Shown: in pieces, positions 1 through 7,200 of the stretch | How the letters are laid out: each line of letters begins with the position of its first letter | Numbering within the stretch: the first letter of the stretch is position 1 | Source: Ignavibacteria bacterium | GTDB lineage: Bacteria; Bacteroidota; Ignavibacteria; Tepidaquicellales; OLB5 | NCBI GenBank assembly: GCA_014879675.1 | Contig: JACSRQ010000178.1 | Coordinates: forward strand, 1 to 32,870 | DNA length: 32,870 nucleotides | Direction: 5' to 3' | The notes under the pieces: generated by a model | Told to the model about the DNA's origin: nothing | Databases searched by the model: none | Seen by the model: the letters and a program-made list of their open reading frames with translations, nothing else | Program-made: the position numbers and the translations under genes

Positions 1-18
1 ACAGATATATATATCTGT
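1..18. repeat. Perfect 18-bp palindrome at the window edge
   Basis: The first 18 bases, acagatatatatatctgt, are their own reverse complement. The palindrome overlaps the GTG start proposed for the anti-sigma factor gene by two bases. It could be an operator or attenuator-like hairpin, or simply the end of an upstream coding region, because the frame of the anti-sigma gene stays open to the left edge. Nothing in the window settles which. Confidence 0.4.
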
Positions 19-889
19 GTATCAGAACTTGAATATAAAAGAATACATATCATCCGGAGTGCTTGAGCTCTATGCAATGGGTGCTCTGACCGAAAAGGAA
101 GCCGCAGAAGTTGAGCAAATGGCAGCAGCACATCCTGAAGTAGAAGCCGAGCTTAATGCAGTTCAGCAGGCTATGGATAAGTATGCCGGAATGCACCGCA
201 GCAATCCGCGGCCCGAGCTTAGGCAGACGATAATGGATAGAATTGAAGAGCTTGAAGATGCCGCTGCCGGAAATGTATCGCCCATCAAGGAGAATGAAGT
301 TAAGCCGGCGCATGTTATGCCCGTGGGAGATGTATCCCGCGAGTATCCGCAGCCCGTTAAATTTAATTACCTCATGGCAGCCGTGTGGGTTTTCCTCGCG
401 CTTAATATTATCGGGAATGTTTTTTTCTATACCAGGCTTAAAGGTACCGAAGAACAGATGGCAGGTGTGGTAAACGAAAATAACAGGATGAAGCTTGAAT
501 ATGAGAAGATCAGGCTGGATATGGAAAAGAAATCCACGGATATGAAAATGGTGATGAACCGCAGTAATAAAGTTGTGGATATGAGCGGTATGGAAATTGC
601 ACCACAATCATTTGCAACGGTTTACTGGAATCCGAACACAAAACAGGTAATGCTGAATGTTGATAACCTGCCAATGCCTCCCGCTGATAAGCAGTACCAG
701 CTATGGGCGCTTAAGGATGGAAAGCCAATTGATGCGGGTGTGTTTGATATGAAGCAGGGAGCAGAGGGTGAGATGCACATGATGCCGGTCCAGATTCCCG
801 AGGCAGATGCATTTGCTGTTACTTTGGAGAAAAAAGGAGGAAGCCCAACGCCAACATTGACCCAGCTTTATGTGATGGGTAAAATTTAG
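17..889 (+). CDS. RskA-like membrane anti-sigma factor (start uncertain, near window edge)
   Basis: Likely inner-membrane anti-sigma factor that holds an ECF sigma factor inactive until cleaved or released. The N-terminal ~60 residues (LELYAMGALTEKEAAEVE and following) match the cytoplasmic sigma-binding part of the RskA family. A proline-rich linker follows, then one transmembrane helix at about residues 118-139, a charged coiled-coil-like stretch at ~142-182, and a C-terminal periplasmic domain from ~198 to the end with YQLWALKDGKPIDAGVF, the hallmark of the RskA C-terminal domain. The start is unsure. GTG at 17 gives 290 residues, TTG at 29 would give the family-typical MNIKEYISSG, and the frame is open to position 2, so the real start may lie outside. 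No Shine-Dalgarno is visible. The partner sigma gene is expected just upstream, outside the window. Only 8 bp separate it from the next gene. Confidence 0.85.
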   Translation: MYQNLNIKEYISSGVLELYAMGALTEKEAAEVEQMAAAHPEVEAELNAVQQAMDKYAGMHRSNPRPELRQTIMDRIEELEDAAAGNVSPIKENEVKPAHVMPVGDVSREYPQPVKFNYLMAAVWVFLALNIIGNVFFYTRLKGTEEQMAGVVNENNRMKLEYEKIRLDMEKKSTDMKMVMNRSNKVVDMSGMEIAPQSFATVYWNPNTKQVMLNVDNLPMPPADKQYQLWALKDGKPIDAGVFDMKQGAEGEMHMMPVQIPEADAFAVTLEKKGGSPTPTLTQLYVMGKI

Positions 890-897
890 TTTCTTCA

Positions 898-1371
898 TTG
901 CTAACAAAATTGGAAACTGAACAAAAAATAGAATTCATAAAAGCTTCAATTGCTGAAATTCCCTTATTAAGTAAAATGATAGAAAAGTTATACATAAGCG
1001 AAAACACTGTTTATTCCGAAGTGGATGTTAACAATGCTCTCACCGAGCTTCTGAGAAGTGATTCATACGGCGGCGCGTGGCTTATACATTCGCAGGGTGT
1101 AATTGCGGGATATATGATAATCGGAAATGCCTTTAGCGTTGAGTTTGGCGGCAAAACGGCATTTATCGATGAGCTGTATGTTATTGATTCAAACAGAGGC
1201 AAAGGAATTGGCCGAAAGGCACTTGAGTTTGCAGAAGTTTACGCAGGAGCAAAAGGATTTAAATATTTAAGACTCGAGGTTGAGCTTTCGAATACAACTG
1301 CGCAAAAAATTTACAGGGCAAACGGATTTAAAGAGCACGAAAGATACATTATGACGAAAAAGCTGAAATAA
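898..1371 (+). CDS. GNAT-family N-acetyltransferase
   Basis: Cytoplasmic acetyl-CoA-dependent acyltransferase of unknown substrate. Motif A is clear: FIDELYVIDSNRGKGIG, with the pyrophosphate-binding R-G-K-G-I-G at residues 100-105. Motif B follows with the usual NTTAQKIYRANGF at ~132-144. The length of 157 residues is normal for a single GNAT domain. The start is taken as TTG at 898. The first ATG, at 976, would remove the first strand of the fold (IEFIKASIAEIPLL), so it is rejected; TTG at 910 is an alternative. No Shine-Dalgarno is visible, and the gene begins 8 bp after the anti-sigma stop, so it is probably translated from the same message. The substrate (small molecule, antibiotic or protein N-terminus) cannot be read from the sequence. 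Confidence 0.85.
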   Translation: MLTKLETEQKIEFIKASIAEIPLLSKMIEKLYISENTVYSEVDVNNALTELLRSDSYGGAWLIHSQGVIAGYMIIGNAFSVEFGGKTAFIDELYVIDSNRGKGIGRKALEFAEVYAGAKGFKYLRLEVELSNTTAQKIYRANGFKEHERYIMTKKLK

Positions 1372-1386
1372 CCTGCCGAAAAGAAA

Positions 1387-1782
1387 ATGATCGAATCCAC
1401 ACAATTTATACTATATGTATCAAATCAGCAGAAAAGCTGTGATTTTTATATGAAGACGCTGGGGATGGAACCCGTTCTGAATGTTGAAGGAATGACGGAG
1501 TTTGAGCTTTCGGGAGGTACAAAGCTGGGAATTATGCCCGAAAAGGGGATAGCGAAAATTCTCGGTTCCATGCTGCCTGAGCCTTCCTCTGCAAAGGGTG
1601 TTCCAAGATGTGAGTTGTACCTGTTAGTCGATGATCCGGATCTATATCTAAAAAGAAGCATTGATGCAGGCGCTCTTGAGATAAGTCCCTTACAGAAAAG
1701 AGCATGGGGTGATACGGCAGGTTACGTGGCTGACCTTGACGGGCATGTAATCGCATTTGCCCAAAAGAGTTTAATCCAGTAA
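1387..1782 (+). CDS. VOC/glyoxalase-fold protein
   Basis: Small cytoplasmic protein of the vicinal-oxygen-chelate superfamily, with two beta-alpha-beta-beta-beta modules. The first module starts FILYVSNQQKSCDFYMKTLGM (residues 7-27), the typical opening of glyoxalase/bleomycin-resistance proteins. The second holds CELYLLVDDPDLYLKR (75-90) and closes with GYVADLDGHVIAFAQ (112-126). In metal-dependent glyoxalases the closing strand usually reads 'GHxIEL', supplying a Glu ligand; here that position is Ala124. The canonical His/Gln ligand of the first strand may be Gln6. This argues against a classical metal-dependent glyoxalase and for a binding protein or another VOC activity. It lies 15 bp after one GNAT gene and 10 bp before another, so the three are probably co-transcribed. 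Confidence 0.8.
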   Translation: MIESTQFILYVSNQQKSCDFYMKTLGMEPVLNVEGMTEFELSGGTKLGIMPEKGIAKILGSMLPEPSSAKGVPRCELYLLVDDPDLYLKRSIDAGALEISPLQKRAWGDTAGYVADLDGHVIAFAQKSLIQ

Positions 1783-1792
1783 ACGAGTTAAA

Positions 1793-2311
1793 ATGAATCC
1801 AAAAATTTGCAGACTTGAAAGATCCGACCTTCTAACCCTGATCAGCTGGGCAGAAGATGAGAAAACACTCATTCAATGGTGCGGACCCGTGTTTGATTTT
1901 CCGCTCACATTGCAGCAGCTTGATGTTTATTTCAGTGAAACTGAAAAGGATCTGCCCGCTAGGTACGTGTACAAACATGTAACAGGTGATGGCAAAATTG
2001 CGGGTATTTGCGAGCTGGGAAATATTGACCGCAGAAATGAAGCCGGTTCTGTTTGCCGCGTATTTGTTGATAAAGAATTCCGAGGCAAAGGAATAGCTAA
2101 AGAGCTCGTTGGTGAAGTATTGAAGTTTGGATTTGGCAAGCTTTTGCTCAACAGGATAGACCTGAATGTATATACTTTTAATGCAGGCGCTATCAAATGT
2201 TATGAAGAGCTTGGATTTGTGAAGGAAGGTGTAAAAAGAAGATCAACTAAACTCGGCAATGAGTATTGGGATTGCAGTATTTACAGTATGCTTAAGGAAG
2301 ACTGGAAATAA
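1793..2311 (+). CDS. GNAT-family acetyltransferase, RimJ/RimL type
   Basis: Cytoplasmic acyltransferase of the group related to ribosomal-protein N-acetyltransferases and aminoglycoside acetyltransferases. The acetyl-CoA loop RGKGIA is at residues 97-102, after the strand SVCRVFVDKEF. Motif B, NAGAIKCYEELGFVKEG, is at 130-146, a signature of the RimJ/RimL subgroup. The 172-residue length is typical. ATG at 1793 follows the VOC gene by 10 bp. It converges on the Nudix gene with only 6 bp between stop codons, and no terminator hairpin is visible there, so the two messages may overlap at their 3' ends. The actual acceptor is unknown. Confidence 0.85.
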   Translation: MNPKICRLERSDLLTLISWAEDEKTLIQWCGPVFDFPLTLQQLDVYFSETEKDLPARYVYKHVTGDGKIAGICELGNIDRRNEAGSVCRVFVDKEFRGKGIAKELVGEVLKFGFGKLLLNRIDLNVYTFNAGAIKCYEELGFVKEGVKRRSTKLGNEYWDCSIYSMLKEDWK

Positions 2312-2317
2312 CAGCTA

Positions 2318-2788
2318 TCACTTGGTTTGCAGGTATTCCAGCAGCCGGTTTATAAGCGGGATCTGCGCAGCTTTTATCTTCTGTTTCGCTTCATCTATTG
2401 AGAAAAATCCCACCTTATCAATTTCCGGAAATTCTTTGTACTCGCCTGAATTGGGCGGCCATTCCTCTTCGAATATATTGCAGGTATGAACATAGTTAAC
2501 CGGAAGATCGCTCTCAAATGCCCAGGCATGAACTTCCTTACCGCCTTTTTGCAGAATTGAACCCAGCGGAACAAACTCTCCAACCGGGGTAATGCCGGTT
2601 TCCTCTTTAAATTCCCGCATGGCAGTAACAAGCATCTGTTCGCCCTCTTCTGGTTCGCCTTTCGGAATGCTCCAGTGGCCATCATCTTTCTTGTTAAAAT
2701 ACGGTCCACCCGGGTGAGCAAGGAAAATTTCCGTATTCCCCTCTTTGATCCTGTACATTATCAATCCTGCGCTTTGTCTTCTGGGCAT
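2318..2788 (-). CDS. Nudix hydrolase
   Basis: Cytoplasmic pyrophosphohydrolase that cleaves nucleoside diphosphates linked to another group, with Mg2+ or Mn2+. The Nudix box G-x5-E-x7-REUxEExGU is complete at residues 44-66: G44, E50, R58-E59, E62-E63 and G65. It is preceded by WSIPKGEPEEGE. The N-terminus MPRRQSAGLIMYRI and the 156-residue length resemble the small 'NUDIX domain-containing protein' group related to diadenosine tetraphosphate hydrolases. The substrate remains unproven. It starts 29 bp downstream of the glycosyltransferase on the same strand, so the two probably form a two-gene unit. Confidence 0.9.
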   Translation of the reverse strand: MPRRQSAGLIMYRIKEGNTEIFLAHPGGPYFNKKDDGHWSIPKGEPEEGEQMLVTAMREFKEETGITPVGEFVPLGSILQKGGKEVHAWAFESDLPVNYVHTCNIFEEEWPPNSGEYKEFPEIDKVGFFSIDEAKQKIKAAQIPLINRLLEYLQTK

Positions 2789-2817
2789 AATTTTGTTATT
2801 ATTAATTATAATCCTTA

Positions 2818-3942
2818 CTAATGCGTATAAAATTCCAGAAGTTTTGAAGTCATTACATCAAGGTCAAACTTCTCCTCAACATTTTTTCTTGCTGCCTCAG
2901 CAAGTTTTTTTCGAAGCCCGTTGTTTTCTATTAACTTTGAAAGTGCTTCCGATTGGCTTTGTGCATTACGCGGTTCAAATAACAAGCCCGTTACACCATC
3001 TGTAATTATATCAAGCACACCTGATTTGCCGCTTGCTGCTGCCGGTACATTTAATGCCATCGCTTCTATCAGTACAAGTCCAAACGATTCATTATGCGAT
3101 GGAAATGAAAGTATATCAAAAGCAGCCATCAGCCGTGCCGGTTCATCGGTATGGCCGGTAAAAGTTATGTTCGTGATTTGAAGCTTTGATGCGAGCTGCC
3201 GTATTTCTGTTTCGTAACTGTCTTCTCCAAAGCTTGCGCCTCCTATGATACCAAAGTGAAGTTTACCCGGATACCTGCTGTTCAATATTTGCGCGGATTC
3301 CAGGAATTCTTCATGCCCTTTGCCCGGCGTCATTCTGCCAGCCATTCCTGCCAGCAGCTTGCCCTTGGGAATTGCCAAAGCCTGCCTGATTTCGTTTACA
3401 TCAATTTTAGCAGGATCAAATTTCCCGAGATCGATCCCGTCAGGGAGCAGGAGAACTTTATCCAACGTAACGGGGCAAGTATCGATCACATTTTGTTTTA
3501 TGAAGTTTGATATGGCAAAGATACCATTAACTCTTTTATAAAGGAAGCGGTGCAGTATATCTTTCTTACGAACGCCGCTTTCCATATGTTTGGTCAAGAA
3601 CAATTTTGCTTTTGAGGCAGAAATTCTCAGAGCCGGGGTCAAAACCCAGAGATCGTGTGAAAGGTGTGAATGCACAATATCGAAATCTGAATTATTAAGC
3701 AGTTTTCTTAGTTTTAATATAGAAGAAGGGATACTGCCTTTTTTCCCTAAAATTGGAATTGTACTAATTCCGCTTTTCCGGGCCTGTTCTTCCAGTTTTG
3801 AGCCGGCTGAACATAGCAGCTTCATTTCAGCGCCTCTCTCTGCCAGTTTCAGGGCAGTTTGTAGCGTTATTATTTCAAGTCCGCCCCATGAATTGGAGAA
3901 GCAGGAAAATAAAATGTTTAATTTGTGCTGAAATTGAGCCAT
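2818..3942 (-). CDS. Glycosyltransferase, GT4-like (GT-B fold)
   Basis: Transfers a sugar from a nucleotide-sugar to an envelope, lipopolysaccharide or exopolysaccharide acceptor at the cytoplasmic face of the membrane. The N-terminal half has the acceptor-loop glycines NSWGGLE (residues 18-23) and DIVHSHLSHD (88-97). The C-terminal donor domain has AGRMTPGKGHEEF (201-213), with the Arg and Lys that contact the donor phosphate, and the retaining-enzyme E-x7-E motif ESFGLVLIE (285-293). The length of 374 residues is normal. There are no transmembrane segments. Starting at ATG 3942 gives MAQFQHKLNILF, directly leading into the first Rossmann strand. It is adjacent to a Nudix gene, not to a polysaccharide cluster, so donor and acceptor cannot be inferred. 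Confidence 0.92.
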   Translation of the reverse strand: MAQFQHKLNILFSCFSNSWGGLEIITLQTALKLAERGAEMKLLCSAGSKLEEQARKSGISTIPILGKKGSIPSSILKLRKLLNNSDFDIVHSHLSHDLWVLTPALRISASKAKLFLTKHMESGVRKKDILHRFLYKRVNGIFAISNFIKQNVIDTCPVTLDKVLLLPDGIDLGKFDPAKIDVNEIRQALAIPKGKLLAGMAGRMTPGKGHEEFLESAQILNSRYPGKLHFGIIGGASFGEDSYETEIRQLASKLQITNITFTGHTDEPARLMAAFDILSFPSHNESFGLVLIEAMALNVPAAASGKSGVLDIITDGVTGLLFEPRNAQSQSEALSKLIENNGLRKKLAEAARKNVEEKFDLDVMTSKLLEFYTH

Positions 3943-3949
3943 ATTTATA

Positions 3950-3957
3950 CAAATTTA
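3950..3957 (-). promoter_or_regulatory. Possible Bacteroidota-type -7 box for the glycosyltransferase gene
   Basis: On the minus strand the sequence TAAATTTG matches the TAnnTTTG consensus of the Bacteroidota housekeeping sigma factor. A start of transcription a few bases downstream would give a nearly leaderless message for the gene beginning at 3942. No convincing -33 TTTG is found at the right distance. This is a weak match in an AT-rich region. Confidence 0.22.
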
Positions 3958-4194
3958 GCTCCTAATTCTGTTAAGTAAAAGGGAGTTGAAAAAAATTAAA
4001 ACAAGTAACGTTTACATGGTATTGAAGCTATACCGTATTAATGTTAACTTGAAATTCCAAAAAATACAAAATGGTTTATCTGAACAGCGGTAGGGGAAAA
4101 TGCAGAAAGGATTAGAAATAGCAGACTGAGCAAAGAAACCTGACTTAAAGGGTTAAAAATATATACGTAATATTGAAAAAAATGATGCGGAAGA

Positions 4195-4202
4195 AGAGGG
4201 AG
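4195..4202 (+). promoter_or_regulatory. Ribosome binding site supporting the GTG start of the sensor kinase
   Basis: AGAGGGAG lies 4 bp before GTG at 4207. The two ATG codons nearby (4182 and 4185) are in other frames, and the protein from this GTG begins directly with the first strand of a receiver domain, so GTG is chosen as the start. Confidence 0.55.
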
Positions 4203-4206
4203 TTAA

Positions 4207-7200
4207 GTGAGTAATCTCAACGGTTCCCCGCGTATAATGGTTGTTGAAGATGAAGGCATTATAGCCCAGGATATCAAGAATTGTCTTGAAGGCCTTGGCT
4301 ACGTAGTGCCTGATGTTGTATTTACCGGAAGAGAGGCGATCCTCCGTGCGGAGGAGCTGCGCCCTGACCTTGTGTTGATGGATATTGTGCTAAAAGGCGA
4401 GATCGACGGTATTGAGACCGCAGCCGAGATCAGGAAAAAATACAATATTCCCATTGTTTACCTTACGGCATATGAGGATGACAAAACACTCAAAAGAGCT
4501 AAGCTTACTGAGCCTTTAGGCTATATATTAAAACCCTTCGAAGAGAGATATCTCCGTTCAAGCATCGAAATGGCGCTGTATAAGCACCAGATGGAAACCA
4601 AGCTCAAGGAAAATGAACGCTGGCTAAGCGCTATTCTTAAAAGTGTTGGTGATGCCGTTATTGTTAGTGATGAATACGGCTTCATTAAGTTCCTTAATCC
4701 CGTAGCCGAAACCTTAACAGGGTGGACGCTTCCAGAAGTTATCGGCAAACGCGTTACAGAGCTGCTCAGGCTTTTGGATGAAGATACCCGCGAGCCGATC
4801 AAAAATCCCATCGAAAGAGTACTATCCGAAAACATTGTTATCGGCAGAAGTAATCACACCGTATTAATTGCGCGTGACGGCAGGGAGATATCTATCGACC
4901 ACAGCTCATCACCGCTGCGTGATGATAAAGGGCGTATAACCGGCGCCGTATTGATCATTCAGGATATTACCGAAAGGAAGATATCTGAAACTGCGCTTCG
5001 TGAAAGCGAAAACAAGTTCAGGAACCTGTTCGATTTTGCGACTGATGCAATATTCGTACAGTCGCTCAACGGGAGGATCATTTCCGTAAACAACCAGGCA
5101 TGTAAGCTCCTGGGTTATACCAAGGATGAGCTTGCTACCATGAAGTTTTCGGAGCTGATAAACGAAAACATAATTGATAATACCTTTGCCATTTACTCTT
5201 CGTTAAAGGAAAAAGGTAATTACCAGTTCGAAACCCAATACAAAAAGAAAGACAGCGCGTTTGTAGATGTAGAGATCAGTATGCGGCTGATAAAGCTGCT
5301 TGATGAAGAGGTTGTTCAGCTGTTTGTCCGCGATATAACCGAAAGAAAGCTTGCACAGGAAAAGATTGATATGCTTGCGCAGGCAATTAAAGGTATAGCC
5401 GAGTGTGTCAGCATTACCGATCTTGACGGCAGGATAATTTTTGTGAACGATGCGTTTGAAAGAACTTACGGCTATACTAAAGATGAGATACTGGGCAGAC
5501 CGATAAATGTTGTTAGAAGCAGCAGGAATCCATATGTATTAAATGATGAAATTCTCGAGCAGACCAATAAAGGCGGATGGCAGGGCGAAATTGATAACCG
5601 CGCCAAAGATGGCAGGGAGTTCCCCGTGCAGCTTTCGACCTCGATGCTTAGGAATGAAAAAGGCACAACCATTGCCCATATTGGAATTGCAACGGATATT
5701 ACTGAGAGGAAAAAAGCAGAAGCAGCTCTTAAACAAAGTGAAAAGAGATACCAGGACCTGTATGACAGCGCCCCGGATATGTATTTTTCAATATCTCCTG
5801 AGGGCCTCGTGAGGTCGGTAAACCGCTTTGGTGCAGAGTACCTTGGATTCAGTATTGATTCGCTGATCGGCAAAGAAGTATGGAGCCTCGTTCATATTGA
5901 TGATATTGCCGAGGTGAAAGGCAAGATAGAAGATATATTTTCAAGAAAAGTTGAAAGTGCTAACCTTGAGTTCAGAAAGATCCGTAAGGATGGCAGTATA
6001 ATATGGGTAAACGAAAGTACGCGGCTAATTTCAGATGACAATGGCAATCCGAAGGAACTGTTCATAATCTGCAGGGATATTACGGCTAATAAAGAGTACC
6101 AGATTGCGCTGCTTGACAGTGAGAAGAAATACAGGAACCTGACACAGAATGCACCTGTATCCGTGGCAAGGTTTTCTATGTTAACAAATGATTTTGAATA
6201 TGCCAACGACGAGTTTGCGCGCCAAATGGGATGCTCTGTAGAAGAATACAGCAGGCTGCCAAGGAATGTTAAGACTAACATAATCTACAGTGAAGACAGG
6301 AAAAAAGTTCAGGAAAACTATGAACTTTGGAAACATGACGGCTTTAAAGCCATACTGCATTTTGATTACAGGATACTGAACCGAAAGAATGAGCTGCTGT
6401 GGCTGGATACATTTATATACGCTGATTTTGATGAATCAGGCCGCGCAATTATGATGAACGAGATCTGCGTTGATATTACCGAAAGAAAAAAAGCTGAACT
6501 GGCGATAATAGCTAGTGAAAAGAAATACAAAAACCTTGCGGCCAATGCTCCTATTGCTGTAACACAGATATCGGGAGATACACTTAAGTATGATTATGTT
6601 AATTCAGAATTCGTCCGCCAGACCGGATTTACTAAGGAGGAGTATAATTCACTTGGCAGTGAAGAGTTGAAGGCAATGGCGTACTCTGAAGACAGGTTCA
6701 GGGTTTCCGAATTCTGGAAAAAATGGAAGGATGATGGATTCAAAGATACACAACATATTGATTACAGGATATACAACCGGTTTGGAGACCTGTTATGGAT
6801 AGACACATTCCTTTTCGCTGATTTTGATGATGACGGAAAAGTGATCTCGATCAACCAGATATGTATTGATATCACCGAACAGAAGAGCGCCCAGGAAAAG
6901 ATCCTCGAAAGTGAAAACAAATATAAGAATCTAGCCGCAAACGCACCCGTTGCTGTAACAAGGGTTATTCTTGCAAGCGGCGCATATGATTTTGTGAATG
7001 AAGAGTTTACCAGGCAATCGGGTTATACGATGGAAGCATTTAATAGCCTTGAAGATCCCGACCTGATCGAAATGATCCACAAAGATGACAGGGAAAAAGT
7101 ATTCAGGTTTTACAGGGATTGGGCTGAAAAGAATTACACCGGTACTCAGCATATTGATTACCGTATTGTGAATAAAACCACCGGTGTAGTTTGGCTTGAT

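Noticed and set aside
50-607. A 185-residue minus-strand frame opposite the anti-sigma gene
   Set aside because: It is His/Cys-rich and unstructured, the usual shadow of a real gene's codon pattern.
2305-2325. Terminator between the convergent GNAT and Nudix genes
   Set aside because: Only 6 bp separate the stop codons, and no hairpin with a T-tract is visible there.
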